64,000 nt of DNA. It comes from Nocardia cyriacigeorgica (GTDB taxonomy: Bacteria; Actinomycetota; Actinomycetes; Mycobacteriales; Mycobacteriaceae). Under the pieces are notes generated by a model. That model was not told the origin of the DNA. It searched no databases and saw only the letters and a list, made by a program, of their open reading frames with translations. The stretch lies in assembly GCF_005863245.1 (NCBI RefSeq), contig NZ_VBUT01000004.1, positions 248,001 to 312,000 of the forward strand. The letters are read 5' to 3'. Position 1 is the first letter of the stretch, and every line of letters starts with the position of its first letter. Both the position numbers and the translations under genes were made by a program. This document shows, in pieces, positions 38,201 through 45,641 of the stretch.

Positions 38201-38653
38201 ATCGGCGTCGTCGAGGTGCGGCAGGCGTTCCGGGTAGCGCAGCGAGAACCGGTAGATGCGGCAGGCGACGGCGCCGGTATTGACGATGACGTACGGCCGC
38301 TCGTCGAGCACCTCGACGCCGAGGCTCTGCAGGATCGGCAGGATCTCGCTCAGCGACGCCGGACGTCCGCCGAGGTAGAGGGTGAGCACCCATTCCTCGC
38401 CCGATCCCGCGACCCGGTGCAGCGCAAGCTCGACGGCGTCCGGGCCGAGACGTTCCAGGTAGGCGATGTCGTTCGGAGCGCTACCCGGATCGACATCTTG
38501 CTTATAGCCTTCAGGTATAGCCGATACGTAGTGGTCGGCGAGGTGCCGCGCGATCGGGGTGGCCCGGAAGCGCTCATCCCAGTCGCCTCCGGGTCGCTCG
38601 TATCGCGCAGCCGCACTCGAATCTCGCACCGGAGCCGTCGACGTTGCCTTCAT
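35252..38653 (-). CDS. gdh: NAD-dependent glutamate dehydrogenase, short form
   Basis: The protein belongs to the large NAD-GDH class (Bac_GDH) that deaminates glutamate to 2-oxoglutarate and ammonia. The catalytic core is intact: [45 protein letters not shown] with the catalytic lysines, then [15 protein letters not shown] of the NAD domain. It has 1133 residues against ~1600 for the mycobacterial 180-kDa enzyme, and the missing part is the N-terminal regulatory ACT-type region. ATG 38653 lies just 58 bases from a HutC-like palindrome, so the short form is probably native. It is coupled to hutC and would use the glutamate made by the hut pathway. Confidence 0.93.
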   Translation of the reverse strand: [1133 protein letters not shown]

Positions 38654-38699
38654 GTCACTACCTTCCGAACGGAAGTCTCACCGCTTCCGCTGAGGACGC

Positions 38700-38731
38700 T
38701 TGACAGGTGGTTGTATATACAGGACTATACA
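38700..38731. promoter_or_regulatory. Divergent hutU/gdh promoter with HutC-like operator
   Basis: TTGACA (38700-38705) is a good -35 element for hutU, with an AT-rich -10 candidate at about 38723-38731. Between them TGTATATACA (38712-38721) is a perfect palindrome resembling HutC sites from Pseudomonas (core TGTATxTACA). Confidence 0.7.
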
Positions 38732-38779
38732 CCTAGCCAGTGATTCGGCACACATTCGTTTTCCTGAGGAGACAACCCC

Positions 38780-40459
38780 ATGACCGACGCTTCCACCCGG
38801 CCGCAGTCCGGCCCGCGTCCCGTCCGCGCCGACCGTGGCAGCGAGCTGAGCACCCTCGGCTGGCAGCAAGAAGGCGCGCTGCGGATGCTGATGAACAACC
38901 TCGACCCCGAGGTCGCCGAACGCCCCGACGACCTCGTCGTCTACGGCGGTACCGGCCGCGCCGCCCGCAGCTGGGAAGCCTTCGACGCCATCGTGCGCAC
39001 CCTGAAGACGCTGAAATCCGACGAAACGCTGCTGGTGCAGTCCGGTAAGCCGGTCGGCGTGTTCCGCACCAACGAGTGGGCGCCGCGCGTGCTGCTGGCC
39101 AACTCCAACCTCGTCGGCGACTGGGCCAACTGGGAAGAATTCCGCAAGCTCGAACAGCTCGGACTGATCATGTACGGCCAGATGACCGCGGGCTCCTGGA
39201 TCTACATCGGCAGCCAGGGCATCCTGCAGGGCACCTACGAAACCTTCGGCGCCGTCGCCCGCAAACGCTTCGGCGGCACCCTCGCGGGCACCATCACCCT
39301 CACCGCCGGCATGGGCGGTATGGGCGGTGCGCAGCCGCTGGCCGTCACCATGAACGAAGGCGTCGCGATCTGCGTCGACTGCGATCCCGCCCGCATCGAC
39401 CGCCGCATCGCCCACGGCTACCTCGACACCAAGGTCGACACCGTGCAGGACGCGCTCGACCTCGCCATCAAGATGCGCGACGAACGCAAGCCGCTGTCCA
39501 TCGGCCTGGTCGGCAATGCCGCCGAGGTGTTCCCCCAGCTGCTCGAGATGGACGCGCCCATCGACATCGTCACCGACCAGACCTCGGCCCACGACCCGCT
39601 GTCCTACCTGCCGATCGGCGTCGCGCTGGAAGACTGGCACAAGCTCGCCGACAAGGACCCCGGCTGGTTCACCACCGAAGCGCAGGCCTCGATGGCCAAG
39701 CACGTCGAAGCCATGGTCGGGTTCATGGACAAGGGCGCCGAGGTGTTCGACTACGGCAACTCCATCCGCGACGAAGCCCGCAAGGGCGGCTACGCGCGCG
39801 CCTTCGAGTTCCCCGGATTCGTCCCCGCCTACATCCGCCCCCTGTTCGAAGAGGGTCTCGGCCCGTTCCGCTGGGCCGCGCTCTCCGGCGACCCCAAGGA
39901 CATCGCCGCCACCGATCGCGCGATCCTCGAACTGTTCCCGGAGAACGAGCACCTCAAGCGCTGGATCACCATGGCGGGCGAGAAGGTGAAGTTCGAAGGC
40001 CTGCCCGCCCGCATCTGCTGGCTCGGCTACGGCGAACGTCACCGCGCCGGCCTGAAGTTCAACGAAATGGTGGCCTCCGGCGAACTCTCGGCCCCCGTAG
40101 CCATCGGCCGCGACCACCTCGACTCCGGCTCGGTCGCCTCGCCCTACCGTGAAACCGAAGCCATGGCAGACGGTTCCGACGCCATCGCCGACTGGCCTCT
40201 CCTGAACGCCCTGCTCAACACGGCGTCCGGGGCGTCGTGGGTGTCCATCCACCACGGCGGTGGCGTCGGGATGGGGCGCTCCATCCACGCCGGCCAGGTG
40301 TGCATCGCCGACGGCACCGAGCTCGCGGCGCAGAAGCTGGCGCGGGTGCTGACCAACGATCCCGGCATGGGTGTGATCCGGCATGTGGATGCCGGGTACG
40401 AGCACGCCGCGGAGGTTGCTCGGGAGCGTGGGGTTCGGATTCCCATGCAGGAGGGGTGA
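38780..40459 (+). CDS. hutU: Urocanate hydratase
   Basis: HutU converts urocanate to 4-imidazolone-5-propionate using tightly bound NAD as electrophile. This 559-residue protein is full length. The NAD-binding [18 protein letters not shown], the early [16 protein letters not shown] and [20 protein letters not shown] with the conserved Cys are all present. ATG 38780 follows GAGGAG at 38765-38770. It is divergent from gdh-hutC and is followed by the 56-bp repeat, not by the rest of the pathway. Confidence 0.97.
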   Translation: MTDASTRPQSGPRPVRADRGSELSTLGWQQEGALRMLMNNLDPEVAERPDDLVVYGGTGRAARSWEAFDAIVRTLKTLKSDETLLVQSGKPVGVFRTNEWAPRVLLANSNLVGDWANWEEFRKLEQLGLIMYGQMTAGSWIYIGSQGILQGTYETFGAVARKRFGGTLAGTITLTAGMGGMGGAQPLAVTMNEGVAICVDCDPARIDRRIAHGYLDTKVDTVQDALDLAIKMRDERKPLSIGLVGNAAEVFPQLLEMDAPIDIVTDQTSAHDPLSYLPIGVALEDWHKLADKDPGWFTTEAQASMAKHVEAMVGFMDKGAEVFDYGNSIRDEARKGGYARAFEFPGFVPAYIRPLFEEGLGPFRWAALSGDPKDIAATDRAILELFPENEHLKRWITMAGEKVKFEGLPARICWLGYGERHRAGLKFNEMVASGELSAPVAIGRDHLDSGSVASPYRETEAMADGSDAIADWPLLNALLNTASGASWVSIHHGGGVGMGRSIHAGQVCIADGTELAAQKLARVLTNDPGMGVIRHVDAGYEHAAEVARERGVRIPMQEG

Positions 40460-40549
40460 TCTCGCCCGCCAACGCGCGCACGTCATAACGATGCCCTCGG
40501 AGCCGCATGAGGGGCAGCTCCGGGGTCATCGCGCCCGCGGGACTCGGCC

Positions 40550-40605
40550 GAGAGCTACATGAGCGTGGGCTCTTCTCGACGTTTGCCACAGCCATGTAGC
40601 ACTCG
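40550..40605. repeat. 56-bp interspersed repeat, copy 2
   Basis: It is the same length as copy 1 with 6 differences, all in the interior; the GAGAGCTACATG and CATGTAGCACTCG ends are identical. It lies between convergent hutU and the SLOG gene. Confidence 0.85.
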
Positions 40606-40646
40606 TGCCACGCCAACTAGGCGTGACGCCTGGCGACAGGACTCGG

Positions 40647-41117
40647 TCAATCGCGCTGGGCTCCATCGGGCCAGACGATGTCGACGGGAACGCCCGCTGT
40701 ACGCGCGAGTTCGACGACGGTTCCGGTGCCGCCGCGTTCGCTGACCTGCCCATCCCACACCGCGATCAACCGCTCGGCGCCGAGCAGCAGTTGGGCATTG
40801 GCGGCTTCGTAGGCCTCGCGGCCTGCGTCATCGAAGTCCATGACGTGGACGGATGCGGCGGAGGCCAGGAGCCGGTCGAACAGCTCGGCATGGTCGGGCT
40901 TCACCTTCCGCTCCCGATAGTTGCGCGAGGGCAGCACCACTTCGAGCTGCCCGCCGCAGTCCAGCACCGCCTGCGCGAACACCGAGTCCGCACCCCGGGC
41001 GATGCAGCTGACGCCGACCAGGTTCTCGTGTCCGGACAACTCCTGCACGATCCGGTCGTAGACCAGCTTCGCCGTGTCCGGGGTGATGTTCATATGGCCG
41101 GTGACAGCGACGCGCAA
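40647..41117 (-). CDS. SLOG-fold (Rossmann-like) nucleotide-binding protein
   Basis: This 156-residue protein reads LRVAVTGHMNITPDTAKLVYDRIVQEL, then VSCIARGADSVFAQAVLDCGGQLEVVLPS and ERLIAVWDGQ. These are the GxxG-like loop, GAD turn and VWDG strand of YspA/YpsA-type SLOG proteins. Such domains are proposed to sense nucleotide ligands and appear in stress and phage-defence systems. TTG 41117 is the likely start, with GGAAGGAA about 4 bases upstream. It follows a frameshifted HTH regulator on the same strand with 13 bases between them. Confidence 0.75.
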   Translation of the reverse strand: MRVAVTGHMNITPDTAKLVYDRIVQELSGHENLVGVSCIARGADSVFAQAVLDCGGQLEVVLPSRNYRERKVKPDHAELFDRLLASAASVHVMDFDDAGREAYEAANAQLLLGAERLIAVWDGQVSERGGTGTVVELARTAGVPVDIVWPDGAQRD

Positions 41118-41130
41118 CAGCGTTCCTTCC

Positions 41131-41615
41131 CTATGTGGCGACCAGCGGACGTAGCCTATCCCTGAGTTCGGCAACGGCAGCGACGTCCTTGGCTCTCTGG
41201 GTGCGGGCGAGGACCTTCGCGGCCTTGACCCGGACTCGGTCCGATCGTGTTCGTTCGACTATTGCCAGCGCATCATGGCCGATGCGGCATCCCTCTTCAA
41301 GCTCGCCTTGGATCAGGCGGGCCTCGGCTAGGCCGAGCTGGTCGAGCGCCGCGCTGCGCAGGCGGTCGGGGCGGCGGAGTTCGACGGCGACGGAGATCTG
41401 ATCGGCTGCCTCGGACGCGAACGCCGGCGCTCGGCGCGCGAGCTCGCGCAGGCGACCGCCCAGCGTGCCGAAAAGTTCGGCTTTGTCGAAACCCCGCGAA
41501 GCCCATTTCTTCACCGTCGCGACGGCACGCCCGCCTTCTCAGCGAATCGCCTCTGCGAGACATCCAGGGCGAGCCGCAAAGCGGTGGACTCTGCACCGGT
41601 CCAGGTCTCCTGCAT
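41131..41615 (-). pseudogene. XRE-type HTH regulator with TPR-like C-terminus, frameshifted
   Basis: ATG 41615 (AGGAG about 7 bases upstream) starts METWTGAESTALRLALDVSQRRFAEKAGV-type sequence (precisely MQETWTGAES...), an XRE HTH. It stops at 41511 after 34 codons. The continuation VATVKKWASRGFDKAEL...LRELARRAP...ALDQLGLAEARLIQGELEEG is in another frame from about 41520. That part is the second half of the HTH (xRTVxKWxxRG) plus a TPR-like helical region. The downstream frame has a GTG overlapping the TGA (GTGA at 41514-41511), so re-initiation is possible. A one-base deletion (or two-base insertion) near 41521 would join the two. Confidence 0.7.
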
Positions 41616-41806
41616 ACCCAATCTCCTACCCCCTCGAGGAAGACCCGTTGCATGCCGATATACCGCAGTAGCCCACGGTATCCCGCAGGTGACTACCCGC
41701 GATAGGCCCAGAACGCGACTGTTGACTCAGCCCCCGGCGCCGGGTGCGTGCCTCTCATTCCCCGGCGCCGGGCGGTCCCCAACAACCAACTACCGCAGGG
41801 GGTTCG

Positions 41807-42079
41807 GTGTCTGATTACATTGCCGCGTTCGCCGTGGCCGGTTCTATCGCCGTGTTGCTTCTGGGCCTCATCTACGTGCTGCCCTACACCTTCGGAGAGG
41901 ACGAGCCGCCGATTACCGCGCGGGCGCCGAGGATGTCGGCGCAGACTGCGCATGCTCTCATGCAGACGCACCGGCGGTGCAGTATCGAAGACTGCCCGCA
42001 TAAGCGGGACGCCTATCGGACTCTTGTTGCGGTCGGGGCGATTACGCCGGATCTGCGGGCCGAGCGGTACACGCGGTGA
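41807..42079 (+). CDS. Small single-pass membrane protein, function unknown
   Basis: GTG 41807, preceded by AGGGGG, gives a 90-residue protein. It has an N-terminal helix (DYIAAFAVAGSIAVLLLGLIYVLPYTF) and a cytoplasmic tail with RRCSIEDCPHKRDAYRTLVAVGAITPDLRAERYT. The CSIEDCPHK segment has two Cys and a His that could bind metal, but this is not a named motif. Actinobacterial accessory regions often hold similar proteins in mobile-element contexts. It overlaps the next small ORF by GTGA. Confidence 0.6.
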   Translation: MSDYIAAFAVAGSIAVLLLGLIYVLPYTFGEDEPPITARAPRMSAQTAHALMQTHRRCSIEDCPHKRDAYRTLVAVGAITPDLRAERYTR

Positions 42080-42219
42080 CCGATCCTGGCGAGGAGCGGT
42101 GCGGCTGGGTGCAGTGGGATGACGGGACCTGGTCGGAGTTGGATGGGTATGGGATGCCGAGTGAACCGCGGACTCTCGAGGAGATGGTGAAGGAGCTGCG
42201 GCGGTCGGAGGATGAGTGA
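42076..42219 (+). CDS. Very small ORF (47 residues), function unknown
   Basis: GTG 42076 overlaps the TGA of the preceding gene (GTGA). The product reads VTDPGEERCGWVQWDDGTWSELDGYGMPSEPR and then TLEEMVKELRRSEDE. It is acidic with four Trp residues and no membrane segment. The coupling suggests it is translated with the small membrane protein. It is followed within 5 bases by a strong hairpin. Confidence 0.5.
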   Translation: MTDPGEERCGWVQWDDGTWSELDGYGMPSEPRTLEEMVKELRRSEDE

Positions 42220-42223
42220 TGCG

Positions 42224-42257
42224 CCGCTGCCCCTGCCGCAAACGACAGGGGCAGCGG
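42224..42257. terminator. Bidirectional terminator between the small ORFs and hutH
   Basis: A perfect 12-bp GC-rich stem (42224-42235 with 42246-42257) and a 10-base loop lie between convergent genes. Confidence 0.8.
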
Positions 42258-42278
42258 AGGTTCCGCGAGCAGGCGAGC

Positions 42279-43865
42279 TCAGTCCAGCGGCCCGATCACC
42301 GCTTCCGCGCCGGCGACCAGCGCACCGGAAGCCGCGAGCTCCACGGCTTTTTCGATCTCGGGCGAGAGATGCCGGTCGGCTCCGGGACCCTCGATGTGCT
42401 CGCGCAACACCGCGCGGACGGCGGCGGTGGCCGGGGACGGTTCGAGCGGGGCGCGCAGGTCCAGCGCGCGGGCGGCGGTGAGGGCTTCGATGGCCAACAC
42501 CCGCGTCAGGCCGTCGAGCGCTCGGCGCAACTTCCGGGCCGCGGACCAGCCCATGGACACGTGGTCTTCCTGCATGGCCGAGGACGGGATCGAGTCGACG
42601 CTGGCGGGGGCGGCCAGGCGCTTGAGCTCGGAGACGATGGCCGCCTGGGTGTACTGGGCGATCATGTGGCCGCTGTCGACGCCGGGATCATCGGCGAGAA
42701 ACGGCGGGAGCCCGTGGTTGCGGGCCTTGTCGAGGAAGCGGTCGGTGCGGCGTTCGCTGATGCTGGCGACGTCGGCGACGACGATGGCGAGGAAGTCGAG
42801 GACGTAGGCGACGGGGGCGCCGTGGAAGTTGCCGTTGGATTCGACGCGGCCGTCGAGGGTGACGACGGGGTTGTCGACGGCGCTGGCCAGCTCACACGCC
42901 GCCACGCGTTCGGCGTGGGCGAGGGTGTCGCGGGCGCCGCCGGCGACCTGGGGGGCGCAGCGCAGGGAGTAGGCGTCCTGGACGACGGTGCAGTCGGGGG
43001 TGGCGTGGCTGGCGACGATCGCCGAATCCTTCAGCAGCCGAGTCATATTCGCGGCCGCGATGGCCTGGCCGGGCTGCGGGCGAAGGGCTTGCAGGTCGGC
43101 GGCGAAGACCTTGTCGGTGCCGAGCAGGCCCTCCACGCTCATCGCGGCCGTCACGTCGGCGAGCTGGAGCAGCTTGCGCAGGTCGTGGCAGGCCAGCACC
43201 AGCATGCCGAGCATGCCGTCGGTGCCGTTGATCAGGGCAAGGCCCTCTTTCTCCTCTAGCTCCACCGGCTCGATACCGGCGGCGGCCAGCGCCTGCGCGG
43301 CGGGCATGAGCTCACCGGCGGCGTCGCGCACGGTGCCTTCGCCGATCACCGCGAGCGCCACATGCGCCAGCGGCGCGAGATCGCCGGAGCAGCCGAGGCT
43401 GCCGTATTCGTGCACGACGGGCGTGATGCCCGCCGACAGCAGCGCGGCATAGACCTGCGCCACCTGCGGCCGGACGCCGGTGCGGCCGGTGGCCAGCGTG
43501 GACAGCCGCAGCAGCATCAGCGCGCGCACCACCTCACGCTCCACCTCGGGACCCGAACCGGCGGCATGCGAGCGCACCAGGCTGCGCTGCAACTGCTTGC
43601 GCAGCTCGAGCGGGATATGCCGGACCGCGAGCGCGCCGAACCCGGTGGACACGCCGTAGACGGGCTTCGGGTCGGCGGCCAGTGCCTCGATCCGCTTGCG
43701 GCTTTCCGCGAGCGCCGACAGCGCGTCCTCCGACAGCTGGACCGGGGCGTCGTACCTGGCCACCCGCACCACGTCCTCGGGTGCCACCGGACCGGTCCCG
43801 ACGATCACCGGATCGGCGTTGCCCGCCACTGCTCGCTCCGCGCGCGGCAAGGTCTCCATACTCAC
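42279..43865 (-). CDS. hutH: Histidine ammonia-lyase
   Basis: HutH removes ammonia from histidine to give urocanate, using the MIO group formed from an internal Ala-Ser-Gly. Here the tripeptide is Cys-Ser-Gly in GSLGCSGDLAPLAHVALAVIGEG; Ser and Gly, which form the ring, are kept. Other family markers are YGVSTGFGALA and QEDHVSMGW. The 528-residue length is normal. It lies 33 bases downstream of the amino-acid permease gene on the same strand, giving a permease-hutH operon under the HutC-like site at 45397. Confidence 0.96.
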   Translation of the reverse strand: MSMETLPRAERAVAGNADPVIVGTGPVAPEDVVRVARYDAPVQLSEDALSALAESRKRIEALAADPKPVYGVSTGFGALAVRHIPLELRKQLQRSLVRSHAAGSGPEVEREVVRALMLLRLSTLATGRTGVRPQVAQVYAALLSAGITPVVHEYGSLGCSGDLAPLAHVALAVIGEGTVRDAAGELMPAAQALAAAGIEPVELEEKEGLALINGTDGMLGMLVLACHDLRKLLQLADVTAAMSVEGLLGTDKVFAADLQALRPQPGQAIAAANMTRLLKDSAIVASHATPDCTVVQDAYSLRCAPQVAGGARDTLAHAERVAACELASAVDNPVVTLDGRVESNGNFHGAPVAYVLDFLAIVVADVASISERRTDRFLDKARNHGLPPFLADDPGVDSGHMIAQYTQAAIVSELKRLAAPASVDSIPSSAMQEDHVSMGWSAARKLRRALDGLTRVLAIEALTAARALDLRAPLEPSPATAAVRAVLREHIEGPGADRHLSPEIEKAVELAASGALVAGAEAVIGPLD

Positions 43866-43898
43866 GATTGTTCTCCGTTTCGAAATAGGTAGAAGAAA

Positions 43899-45305
43899 TC
43901 AGGCGGACTCGGTGACCGGGGCGACGACCGGAACCACATCCGGCTCGGCCGGCGCCGGACGCACCCAGCGGCGATAGGCGAGGAACAGCAGCGCCAGCCA
44001 CACCACGCCGACCACCAAGGCGACGCGGCTGTCGTCGTCGAAGGCGATCACGCCGATCACGAACACCAGGAACCCGATGGTGATGAGCTGCCCGTACGGC
44101 CAGAACGGCACCGGGAACTTCAAGGCCGCGGCCTCCTCGGCGCTCATCCGGCGCCGCGAGCGGTAGTGCGAGAGCAGGATCATCAGCCAGACGAAGATGG
44201 TCGCGAAGGTGGCGATCGAGGCGATCACCAGGAACACCTTGTCCGGGATCAGGTAGTTGAGCAGCACGCCGACCAGCAGCGTGATCGTCATGATGACCAC
44301 CGTCATCCAGGGCACGCCGTTGCGGGAGACCTGCTTCATCACCGCGGGCGCCTGGCCGCGCTGGGCCATCCCGAACATCATCCGGCCGGCACCGAAGATA
44401 TCGCTGTTGATGGCCGACAGCGCCGCGGTGATCACCACGATGTTGAGCACCGTGGCCGCCGGGCCGATGCCGAGGCCGGAGAAGATCTGCACGAACGGGC
44501 TGCCCTCGGAGCCGATGCTCTGCCACGGGTTGATCGCCATGATGACGGCCAGCGTCAGCACGTAGAACAGCATGATCCGGACCGGGACGGTATTGATCGC
44601 GCGCGGAATCGTGCGCTCCGGATTCTCGGCTTCACCTGCGGTGATGCCGATGATCTCGGTGCCGCCGAAGGCGAACATCACGATCGCGAAGCAGGCGACG
44701 AATCCGCCGAACCCTTCGGGGAAGAACCCGCCGTCCTCCCACAGGTGGCTCACGCCGGTGCTGGTGTCGTGCACGCCGAATCCGAAGATCAGGATGGCGA
44801 TGCCGCCGGCGATCATGGCCAGGATCGCGACGATCTTGACCAGGCTGAACCAGAACTCGACCTCGCCGAACACCTTCACGTGCAGCAGGTTGATCGCGCC
44901 GATGAAGAAGATGATCGCCAGCACCCAGATCCAGCGCGGCACGTCGGGGAACCAGAAGCCCATGTACACGCCGAACGCGGTGACGTCGGCGAGGCAGACG
45001 ATGATCATCTCGAAGGTGTAGGTCCAGCCGGTCATGAACCCGGCCAGCGGCCCGAGGTGTTTGCTGGCGTATTCGCCGAACGACCCCGACACCGGGTTGC
45101 TCACCGCCATCTCCCCCAGCGCCCGCAGCACGATGTAGATCGCGGCGCCGCCGATCAGGTAGGCCAGCAGCACCGAGGGCCCGGCGCGTTTGATGGCCTC
45201 GGCCGACCCGTAGAACAGGCCGGTCCCGATCGCCGATCCGAGTGCGATGAATCGGATGTGGCGGGCGGTGAGGCCGCGCGTCAGCGCTTGGGCGGTTGTG
45301 TTCAC
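43899..45305 (-). CDS. Amino-acid permease (APC superfamily), probable histidine transporter
   Basis: This 468-residue protein has about 12 membrane helices. It begins with [30 protein letters not shown], the Gly-rich first helix of the AAT/HutT/ProY group, and has [17 protein letters not shown] in helix 6. GTG 45305 is chosen because GGGAG is about 7 bases upstream; the frame also extends to 45377, but that would start within the promoter. Its place directly before hutH makes histidine the likely substrate. It would work by proton symport in the cytoplasmic membrane. Confidence 0.9.
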   Translation of the reverse strand: MNTTAQALTRGLTARHIRFIALGSAIGTGLFYGSAEAIKRAGPSVLLAYLIGGAAIYIVLRALGEMAVSNPVSGSFGEYASKHLGPLAGFMTGWTYTFEMIIVCLADVTAFGVYMGFWFPDVPRWIWVLAIIFFIGAINLLHVKVFGEVEFWFSLVKIVAILAMIAGGIAILIFGFGVHDTSTGVSHLWEDGGFFPEGFGGFVACFAIVMFAFGGTEIIGITAGEAENPERTIPRAINTVPVRIMLFYVLTLAVIMAINPWQSIGSEGSPFVQIFSGLGIGPAATVLNIVVITAALSAINSDIFGAGRMMFGMAQRGQAPAVMKQVSRNGVPWMTVVIMTITLLVGVLLNYLIPDKVFLVIASIATFATIFVWLMILLSHYRSRRRMSAEEAAALKFPVPFWPYGQLITIGFLVFVIGVIAFDDDSRVALVVGVVWLALLFLAYRRWVRPAPAEPDVVPVVAPVTESA

Positions 45306-45388
45306 ACCAAACTCCCGGTTTCGAAAAGGGGCAGCGGTCGAGCAATGCGGTTCGAGCATCGATGTGCGTGGGGTCACATCGGCCTACA

Positions 45389-45418
45389 TGTATAAGCCTG
45401 TCTATACAGGAATGTCAA
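45389..45418 (-). promoter_or_regulatory. Permease-hutH promoter with HutC-like operator in the spacer
   Basis: On the minus strand TTGACA (45413-45418) and TATACA (45389-45394) are 18 bases apart. The palindrome CCTGTCTATACAGG (45397-45410) fills the spacer, so a bound repressor would block RNA polymerase. Confidence 0.8.
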
Positions 45419-45510
45419 CGCCCCCCAGCCTCGCCACTCTTGCCGTTCGATGCGCTCGGGACAAATCCCGCGATCCAGGTCACACCGAAACGAGCGCCCG
45501 AAGGCGGCCC

Positions 45511-45539
45511 TTGACAGCCTGTCTATACAGGCATATACA
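45511..45539 (+). promoter_or_regulatory. NCS1 permease-hutI-hutG promoter with HutC-like operator in the spacer
   Basis: TTGACA (45511-45516) and TATACA (45534-45539) are exactly 17 bases apart. The same 14-base palindrome CCTGTCTATACAGG (45518-45531) lies between them. Confidence 0.85.
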
Positions 45540-45641
45540 TATCCGGTGTGGCGTGATCCAACACACAACATGGGACCGTTGTGAGGCGCCGCAAGCCGAG
45601 TCGCACCGCAGTGATTTCGCCGCAGAAAGTCAGGCACCGCC

